A stretch of 8,044 nt of DNA from Pseudomonadota bacterium (GTDB lineage Bacteria > Pseudomonadota > Alphaproteobacteria > Acetobacterales > Acetobacteraceae), in the NCBI GenBank assembly GCA_021808985.1, contig JAKBAQ010000123.1, positions 1 through 8,044 of the forward strand. Reading direction: 5' to 3'. The translations under genes and the position numbers were made by a program. The notes beneath the pieces were generated by a model. That model saw only the letters and a program-made list of their open reading frames with translations, did not search any database and was not told where the DNA came from. This document shows, piece after piece, positions 1-4,178 of the stretch; position 1 is the stretch's first letter; the number at the start of each line of letters is the position of its first letter.

Positions 1-188
1 TCGGTGTTGGCGGTGCCTCGGGCGAGCACGGCGCCCAGGTCCAGGTTCACCGGCGCTGTGCTGGTGGTGCTGGTGGTCTGCGCATGGGCGGCGGTGGCCG
101 CCAGCGCCAGTCCGGCCAAGGCGAACGCCAAGGCCCGTTGCGATGATGCCCGGCGCAGGGCGCGCCGGAACGTGTTTGCGGATTTCAT
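1..188 (-). CDS. Putative TonB-dependent receptor, N-terminal fragment (runs off left edge)
   Basis: Sixty-two codons are visible from an ATG at 188-186; the rest lies outside the window. The product opens with a long signal peptide: a basic n-region rich in Arg (residues 8-18), a hydrophobic Ala/Leu core (19-34) and an AHA|Q cleavage site after residue 36. The mature protein starts with a Thr/Ser-rich linker and then VNLDLGAVLARGTANT. That pattern of a short polar stretch followed by an LGxVxxxGT box is common just before the plug domain of outer-membrane TonB-dependent receptors. An AGGGG ribosome site (202-198) lies 9 bases upstream. The gene follows exbB and exbD on the same strand but is separated from them by a terminator, so it probably has its own promoter. 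Receptor identity is inferred from the N-terminus and neighbours only. Another exported outer-membrane protein is possible, and the substrate cannot be guessed. Confidence 0.6.
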   Translation of the reverse strand, partial: MKSANTFRRALRRASSQRALAFALAGLALAATAAHAQTTSTTSTAPVNLDLGAVLARGTANT

Positions 189-282
189 TATGTAAAGCCC
201 CTGTTTTATGATCGCGCCCGTCCCAGTGCGGGCCACGTTGATAAACAAGCAGGCCGATACCCCACCGGGGGGCAAAAAACGG

Positions 283-327
283 TGTCAGTTTTACGAATAA
301 TTAATGACGATTTAATGTCACTTGGAT
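283..327 (-). promoter_or_regulatory. AT-rich patch, possible promoter/operator of the receptor gene
   Basis: This is the only strongly AT-rich stretch between the exbD terminator and the gene starting at 188, which makes it the natural place for that gene's promoter. On the minus strand a GTGACA hexamer (321-316) is followed after 16 bases by TATTCG (299-294). This is a weak match to the sigma-70 pattern. Two direct copies of TTAATG (301-306 and 312-317, plus-strand reading) sit 11 bases apart, one helical turn, and could be half-sites for a regulator. No clear Fur box was recognised. The transcript would have a leader of more than 100 bases. Low confidence on the exact elements. Confidence 0.3.
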
Positions 328-330
328 GGC

Positions 331-365
331 AAGAAAAAACCCGCCAGGCCATTTGGCCGGGCGGG
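331..365 (-). terminator. Intrinsic terminator after exbBD
   Basis: Bases 340-350 pair with 355-365 as a 10-base-pair GC-rich stem with one A/G mismatch (346/359) and a four-base loop, 351-354. Read on the minus strand the stem is followed directly by TTTTTTCTT (339-331), the expected U-tract. It ends the exbB-exbD transcript about 130 bases after the exbD stop and separates it from the receptor gene at 188. On the plus strand the A-run precedes the stem, so it would not act in that direction. Confidence 0.85.
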
Positions 366-396
366 TCCCGTTCTGTCCCGAGTTTTGGCTGCCTTA

Positions 397-453
397 GATC
401 AATATTGGTTTGGATCGAATCCGCGGATTCGAACCAAACCAATGAAATTGATC
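397..453. repeat. Long near-perfect palindrome between exbD and its terminator
   Basis: Bases 404-423 and 424-443 form a 20-base-pair inverted repeat with no loop and a single mismatch (A414/A433), centred on CCGCGG. The inner 18 bases (415-432) are a perfect palindrome. Beyond a three-base bulge (444-446) seven more pairs form between GATCAAT (397-403) and ATTGATC (447-453). There is no U-tract on either side in the sense needed for a terminator, and the true terminator is downstream at 331-365. It may be a dispersed palindromic element, an mRNA 3'-end stabiliser or a protein-binding site. No second copy is present in the window. Confidence 0.85.
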
Positions 454-498
454 GAAAAAAACATGGCTGGAGCAGGATTGCTGCAAGGCAATCATGCT

Positions 499-921
499 CT
501 AGCTGCCACTCGGCGTCTGCTGTGCCGCGATGCCGATATTCGTCACCCCGGCCTTCCGCGCGGCGTCGATCACGCTCATGAAGTCCTGAAACGGCGTGGT
601 CTTGTCGGTGGCGATGGTCAGGTCCGTCTTGTCCGGCGCGCCATCGGCCTGGAACATCGCCGTCAGCTGCGGCGCCGTCATCACCTGGCCCTTCACCTTG
701 ATCGTGCCGTCGGGCAGCACGTTCACGGTGAATTTCGGATGCGGCAGCGTATCAGCCTGGCTGGAGGTCGGCAGCTGCAGGCTCACCCCGGCATCGGGGA
801 TCATCTGCAGCGTCACGATGACGAAGAACACGAGCAGGAAAAGCATCACGTCGATCATGGGAATGATCTCGATGCGCGCCTTGCGGCGCTCGAAATAACG
901 CATTCTCATCTTTTTAGGCAT
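499..921 (-). CDS. exbD: ExbD, biopolymer transport protein
   Basis: This 140-residue protein is the normal length for ExbD/TolR. A short basic cytoplasmic segment (residues 1-18) precedes one membrane helix (about 20-42) carrying IIPMIDVMLFLLVFFVI. Asp24 in PMIDV matches the single essential, protonatable Asp of the family (Asp25 in E. coli ExbD). The rest is a periplasmic domain with the usual VLPDGTIKVKG strand-turn and a late DFMSVIDAARKAGV helix. With ExbB it forms the inner-membrane motor that couples the proton gradient to TonB. The start at 921 overlaps the end of exbB by 8 bases (ATGCCTAA), so translation is probably coupled. No good ribosome site is seen, and Met5 or Met7 are alternative starts. 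TolR is the main alternative, but a receptor-like gene downstream and no tolA/tolB/pal nearby favour ExbD. Confidence 0.88.
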   Translation of the reverse strand: MPKKMRMRYFERRKARIEIIPMIDVMLFLLVFFVIVTLQMIPDAGVSLQLPTSSQADTLPHPKFTVNVLPDGTIKVKGQVMTAPQLTAMFQADGAPDKTDLTIATDKTTPFQDFMSVIDAARKAGVTNIGIAAQQTPSGS

Positions 922-1594
922 TCACCAGACGCTGGCTGGCCTGGCTTTGGGCCGCCGCGGCGCGGGGCGGGACCATCGGCGAGCCGTCCGTGCGGTTCAC
1001 GATCATCATCTTCATCGAGTCGAGCTGGTGCACGATCAGCTGCACCTGGTTGCTCAGCGCGTTGAAGCCGGTCAGTCCCAGCATGGCGATGAAAATACCA
1101 AACGCGGTGGCCACCAGCGCGTCGGCCACGCCGCCGGTCACTTCCGCCGGCGCATGGCCGGGCTGCGCCAGCACGTTAAAGGCATGGAACATGCCGATAA
1201 TGGTGCCGAACAGGCCGAGCAGCGGCGCCAGGGTCACCACGGTGTCCAGCACCCACAGGCGGCGGTCCAGCATCGGGGCGATGAGCATGATCGATTCGTC
1301 CAGCCGGTTAGACATGCTCTCCGCGCTGGCGGTGTCCACATGGCGGATGGCGGTATCCAGCAGCGCGGCTTCCGGCAGGTTGCCCGCCGCCTGCAGCAGG
1401 CTGTTCAGGTCGGCGTGCGAGAGCGCGGCTTTCTCGGCGGTCGCGCGGATGATCGACTTACCCCGCAGGATCGTGCTGCGCAGCGACCAGGCGCGGTCGA
1501 TCATCACCGCCAGCGCCACCAGCAGCAGCGTTGCCAAAACATAGAGTACGCCATCCGAGTAATTGGCGAGATAAACGATATATGCGATGCTCAC
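914..1594 (-). CDS. exbB: ExbB, MotA/TolQ/ExbB proton channel family protein
   Basis: The product has 226 residues and three membrane helices, at about 15-33, 116-139 and 158-180, with a cytoplasmic loop between the first two, as in ExbB/TolQ. The family signature is clear: TLAPLLGLFGTIIGMFHAF (residues 121-139) and VADALVATAFGIFIAMLGL (156-174). Thr131 and Thr163 correspond to the pore threonines Thr148 and Thr181 of E. coli ExbB. It forms the oligomeric stator around ExbD in the inner membrane and energises TonB. The start is GTG (1594-1592), chosen because a GAGGG ribosome site (1606-1602) lies 7 bases upstream. The C-terminal tail (205-226) is Pro/Ala/Gln-rich and runs into the exbD start. 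It is the first gene of the exbBD unit and diverges from the EamA permease gene. TolQ is the alternative but lacks supporting context. Confidence 0.9.
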   Translation of the reverse strand: MSIAYIVYLANYSDGVLYVLATLLLVALAVMIDRAWSLRSTILRGKSIIRATAEKAALSHADLNSLLQAAGNLPEAALLDTAIRHVDTASAESMSNRLDESIMLIAPMLDRRLWVLDTVVTLAPLLGLFGTIIGMFHAFNVLAQPGHAPAEVTGGVADALVATAFGIFIAMLGLTGFNALSNQVQLIVHQLDSMKMMIVNRTDGSPMVPPRAAAAQSQASQRLVNA

Positions 1595-1722
1595 TTTCTA
1601 ACCCTCACAGTGTTCGCGTGGCCGATACATCAACTTGCCCCCGCGCAGTGTGATAGATTTATGTCAGTAATGTTTCTCCGCCGCTTTGCCCCACGGCCGT
1701 TCCCGGGCTAATACCCCGCGGA
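1595..1722. promoter_or_regulatory. Divergent intergenic region between exbB and the EamA permease gene
   Basis: These 128 bases must hold the promoters of both exbB (minus) and the permease (plus), as no other gene lies upstream of either. The middle part, about 1650-1677, is relatively AT-rich (GATAGATTTATG and TCAGTAATG) and is the likeliest promoter core. I could not fix convincing -35/-10 pairs or a Fur box for either direction. The permease start has only a poor ribosome site (GCGGA directly before the ATG). Confidence 0.4.
1602..1606 (-). promoter_or_regulatory. Ribosome binding site that fixes the GTG start of exbB
   Basis: GAGGG on the minus strand lies 7 bases before GTG at 1594-1592. 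No ATG is available in frame at a comparable distance, so this site decides in favour of the GTG start. Confidence 0.7.
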
Positions 1723-2661
1723 ATGACTTACACAACCGCCACCGAGGGGCGCGGCAAGCTCCCTCCAGAACTGGTCCTGGTGCTCATCACCATGATCTGG
1801 GGCTTCACCTTCCTGGTCATCAAGCTTGGCCTGGCGCATGGCGGCGCCCTGGCGCTGGTGGGCCTGCGCTTCGCCATCGGCGCCGGCCTGCTCGCGCTCA
1901 TCGCCCGCCCATCCTTCCCCCGGCTGGCGGAATGGCGCGCCGGCTTTTTCATCGGCGCCTCCCTGTTCGCCGGATATGCGCTGCAAGCTCAAGGGCTTAC
2001 CGCCATCGCCTCCAGCCGCTCGGCCTTCTTCACCGCGCTATACGTGCCCCTGGTGCCGATGCTGCAACTCCTCTTCTTCCGCAAACCCCCGGGCTGGGCC
2101 GGCCTGCTCGCCATCATCCTGGCCTTCGCCGGGCTCGTCCTGCTCGCCCATCCCAAGGGCGGCGTGCTTCAGCTCTCGGGGGGTGACATTCTAACCCTCG
2201 CCGCCGCGCTCGCCTGCGCCGTCGAGATCATTCTGCTCAGCCGTCACGCCCCGCGCTGCAATCCGCTGCGCCTCGCCATCGCGCAAATGTGTGTGGTGGC
2301 CCTGCTCAGCCTGGGCGCCAACCTGCTCACCGGCGCCGCCGTGCCCTGGTCCTATCCGCCCTTCTGGTACAGCACCATCGCCCTTGGGGTTGCCACCAGC
2401 GTCATCATGTTCGGCCAGGCCTGGGGTCAGGCGCGCGTCCCGGCGCTGCGGGCCAGCGTCATCTTCGCCATGGAGCCGGTCTGGGCCGGCGCTGTCGGCG
2501 CCCTGGCCGGCGACCCGATGGGCCTTTCCACCGTCGCCGGCGCGGGCATGATCGTGGCCGGCATCCTCACCGAGCCGTTCAGAAGGTTGCTGCGCCGCCA
2601 AGCCGCGCCGCGCGCACCTGCTCGGGCGGCGCGCCGAACCAGCGGCGGCACGCCCGGCTGA
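1723..2661 (+). CDS. EamA/DMT superfamily permease
   Basis: This 312-residue, very hydrophobic protein has the two tandem EamA (DUF6) repeats, about ten membrane helices, and the usual length. The first repeat opens with ITMIWGFTFLVIKLGL (residues 22-37) and contains SSRSAFFTALYVPLVPM (97-113). The matching part of the second repeat is ARVPALRASVIFAMEPVWAG (237-256), where the EP motif before the last helices is typical. Such proteins sit in the inner membrane and often export amino acids, metabolites or drugs; the substrate here is unknown. It is the only plus-strand gene and diverges from exbB. The C-terminal basic tail, from about residue 286 on, is encoded by DNA that also encodes the end of the AraC regulator on the other strand. 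That tail is rich in Arg/Ala/Pro and may be dispensable. Confidence 0.88.
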   Translation: MTYTTATEGRGKLPPELVLVLITMIWGFTFLVIKLGLAHGGALALVGLRFAIGAGLLALIARPSFPRLAEWRAGFFIGASLFAGYALQAQGLTAIASSRSAFFTALYVPLVPMLQLLFFRKPPGWAGLLAIILAFAGLVLLAHPKGGVLQLSGGDILTLAAALACAVEIILLSRHAPRCNPLRLAIAQMCVVALLSLGANLLTGAAVPWSYPPFWYSTIALGVATSVIMFGQAWGQARVPALRASVIFAMEPVWAGAVGALAGDPMGLSTVAGAGMIVAGILTEPFRRLLRRQAAPRAPARAARRTSGGTPG

Positions 2662-3649
2662 AGGGGCTCAGCTCGGCATAGCCCAGCAGCTGGCCGATGC
2701 TCGAAATCGACAGATGCGGCAGCGCCAGATAGCTCAGCGCCAGCGCCTGGCGCACCTGCTGCACGGCGTCGGAATAGCTGCCCCCCATGTCTTCCGCCAG
2801 CCGCCGCTGCAGGGTCCAGCGCGCCACCCCCAGCGCATCGGCCACCTCTTCCATGGGCGGATACCCCTCGGGCAAGCGCGAGCGTATCTCCCCGCGCACC
2901 CGCTCCGCCAGCGGCACCCCTCCGCGCGGCAGCCGTCGCGCGCGGCTCTGGGCCATCAGGCGCGCGAACTTCCCCGCATCCGCCCCCGGCATCGCCCGGT
3001 TCAAGTCGCGCGCGCGGAAGATGATCGCATTGGTCCGCTGCCCAAAATACACCGGCGCGCCGAAGCTCTCTTCATGCTCCGCGCAATGTCCCGGGCTCGG
3101 ATGCTCAAAATGCACCTCCTCCGCCGCGAATCCCGGCCCGAACGCATGGCGCAGCAGGTTCTGGAACATCGCGATGGTCAGCTCCGCATCCTGGCGCCGG
3201 TCGAATATCCGCCAGTCCAGAATCCGGTATTCCAGCCGCAGCAGCCCGCCCTCGGCGCGCAGGCTCACCTGGCTCGCCTCCTGGTGCAGCGGAAACAAAT
3301 CCACGAACTGGCGCAGTGCGGTGCCTATGCTCGGCGCCGCCAGCGCGATATCGCCCACCAGCCCGTGGCTCGAAGCCGGAAACTGCCGCCCATAGCGCAG
3401 CCCGAAATTATCGCAGCGAGAAATCCTCGCCGCCCGCTCCATCATGTCCACATAGGCCGAGAGCGCCAGGCTGCCCTCGCTGGCCCCATTCAGCCGGCCA
3501 GGGTCCACCCCCGCCGGCTCCATCACCTGGCCGGCATCCGCGCCAATTTCATCAAGAAACGGCAAAAGCCCCAAAGTCGCCACCAGGGCAACCTGCGCGC
3601 TCCCAGGGCTGCTCTGTGCATGGCTCTGTTCAGCCAGTCCGCTCGTCAT
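2579..3649 (-). CDS. AraC-family transcriptional regulator (OruR-like, arabinose-binding-type N-domain)
   Basis: The product has 356 residues. Residues about 20-220 resemble the 'Arabinose_bd' N-terminal domain found in OruR/ArgR-like AraC regulators, with features such as FGLRYGRQF (82-90) and a central GDIALAAPSIGTALRQFVDLF segment. Residues about 250-345 hold the AraC DNA-binding domain with two helix-turn-helix units: MEEVADALGVARWTLQRRLAE (266-286) and SISSIGQLLGYAELSPFSRACRRWFG (314-339). The second is the classic AraC signature. The ATG at 3649 is supported by GGAG (3659-3656) 6 bases upstream. Regulators of this type often control amino-acid, lipid or hydrocarbon catabolism; the effector is unknown here. 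It converges with the EamA permease gene and overlaps its 3' end by 83 bases. Its target may be its own promoter, the permease or the upstream efflux genes, and none of these is shown. Confidence 0.88.
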   Translation of the reverse strand: MTSGLAEQSHAQSSPGSAQVALVATLGLLPFLDEIGADAGQVMEPAGVDPGRLNGASEGSLALSAYVDMMERAARISRCDNFGLRYGRQFPASSHGLVGDIALAAPSIGTALRQFVDLFPLHQEASQVSLRAEGGLLRLEYRILDWRIFDRRQDAELTIAMFQNLLRHAFGPGFAAEEVHFEHPSPGHCAEHEESFGAPVYFGQRTNAIIFRARDLNRAMPGADAGKFARLMAQSRARRLPRGGVPLAERVRGEIRSRLPEGYPPMEEVADALGVARWTLQRRLAEDMGGSYSDAVQQVRQALALSYLALPHLSISSIGQLLGYAELSPFSRACRRWFGAPPEQVRAARLGGAATF

Positions 3650-3696
3650 TGCAAACTCCGCCCTTCGTCATGGGTGCGGTACGTGTGGTTATCCCG

Positions 3697-3714
3697 AAGC
3701 TTGCAAGCTAAGCT
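3697..3714. promoter_or_regulatory. Palindrome and triple AAGCT repeat upstream of the AraC gene
   Basis: A perfect 12-base palindrome, AGCTTGCAAGCT (3698-3709), is flanked by a further copy of AAGCT, giving three AAGCT units at 3697-3701, 3705-3709 and 3710-3714. It lies 48-65 bases before the start codon of the AraC regulator, a common place for an autoregulatory operator. AraC proteins usually bind direct repeats. This is position and symmetry only, with no known consensus matched. Confidence 0.3.
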
Positions 3715-3741
3715 GATTACGCCAAGGCGCGCAACCCGCCC

Positions 3742-3763
3742 GGCTGAAGGCGCTCCCTCAGCC
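3742..3763 (-). terminator. Hairpin after the small secreted protein gene, possible weak terminator
   Basis: In minus-strand RNA, bases 3763-3755 pair with 3750-3742: a nine-pair stem (one G-U) around a four-base loop, starting 20 bases after the stop codon of the 98-residue protein. In plus-strand RNA the same position is an A-C mismatch, so the structure suits minus-strand transcription. No U-tract follows, so it may only be a partial terminator or a 3'-end stabiliser, and read-through into the AraC gene is possible. Confidence 0.4.
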
Positions 3764-3782
3764 AAGCAGGCCGGTTTCGCGG

Positions 3783-4079
3783 TTAATCGTCGTCGTCATC
3801 CTCGCCGCTGCCGAACACAATCGCCGGCGGCGCGTAATAGGCGGGCGGCGGCGCGTAATAGGCCGGCGCCGGCGGCGCGTAATAGCGCGGCTGCGCGTAA
3901 TACCCGCCGCCCCAGCCTTCCTGCCAGTGGTCACGCTGGTCACCGCCGCGCTGCTGGTGCCAGCCATCGCCGCCCCGGCCATCCCAGCCATCGGCCCGGG
4001 CCGTCTGCGTCATGGCCAGGCCCATGCCCAGCGTCAAAGTGGCAAGCAGAAGTTTAGTGCGTGTTGCGACTGTTTTCAT
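3783..4079 (-). CDS. Small secreted protein with YYA(P/Q)P repeats and acidic tail, function unknown
   Basis: Not recognised as a named family. The 98-residue product has a clear Sec signal peptide (basic start, hydrophobic core LLLATLTLGMGLAM at 10-23, cleavage after ARA at 29). The mature part of 69 residues has three zones. First comes a Gly/Asp/Trp/Gln-rich stretch with four Trp. Next are four YYA(P/Q)P repeats with eight tyrosines, encoded by TATTACGCGC units at 3830-3839, 3851-3860, 3875-3884 and 3893-3902 (read on the minus strand). Last is a tail of GSGEDDDDD. A strong ribosome site, GGAGGG (4092-4087), lies 7 bases before the ATG. It sits 99 bases downstream of the RND permease gene on the same strand. 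Low-complexity Tyr/Pro-rich envelope proteins of this kind are seen in proteobacteria without a known role. The signal peptide and strong ribosome site make a real gene likely. Metal or polyphenol binding would be speculation. Confidence 0.8.
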   Translation of the reverse strand: MKTVATRTKLLLATLTLGMGLAMTQTARADGWDGRGGDGWHQQRGGDQRDHWQEGWGGGYYAQPRYYAPPAPAYYAPPPAYYAPPAIVFGSGEDDDDD

Positions 4080-4178
4080 AAATCGGCCCTCCAGAGCTGA
4101 TGTTTCCCATTATGCGGGCAAACGGGTCAGCGCCGGGGCCGGACCAAGGCGGAAACAAGGCGGCGCGTTAAATAATGT

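Noticed and set aside
4..195. Plus-strand 63-codon frame with a signal-peptide-like hydrophobic stretch
   Set aside because: The opposite strand reads a proper signal peptide with a ribosome site and a TonB-receptor-like start; the plus-strand hydrophobicity is a by-product of Ala/Leu-rich codons.
269..280. CCCC-ACC-GGGG mini-hairpin next to an A-run
   Set aside because: A four-pair stem with a three-base loop and the A-run on the plus strand does not make a terminator in either direction.
415..435. GGTTCGAATCC on the minus strand, matching a tRNA T-arm
   Set aside because: The flanking bases do not make a 5-pair T stem, there is no acceptor stem, anticodon arm or CCA end, and the string is fully explained as part of the palindrome at 397-453.
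499..1594. TolQ/TolR instead of ExbB/ExbD
   Set aside because: The families are close, but there is no tolA, tolB, pal or ybgC nearby, and a receptor-like gene follows. The call is by context.
3758..3991. 77-codon minus-strand frame rich in Arg/Thr inside the small secreted protein gene
   Set aside because: It is another frame of the same repeat DNA; the frame with the signal peptide and GGAGGG ribosome site is the credible one.
2714..4057. Long open frame of 447 codons on the plus strand
   Set aside because: It is antisense to the AraC gene and the small secreted protein gene. The translation is His/Arg/Pro-rich with no domain, typical of a shadow frame in GC-rich DNA.
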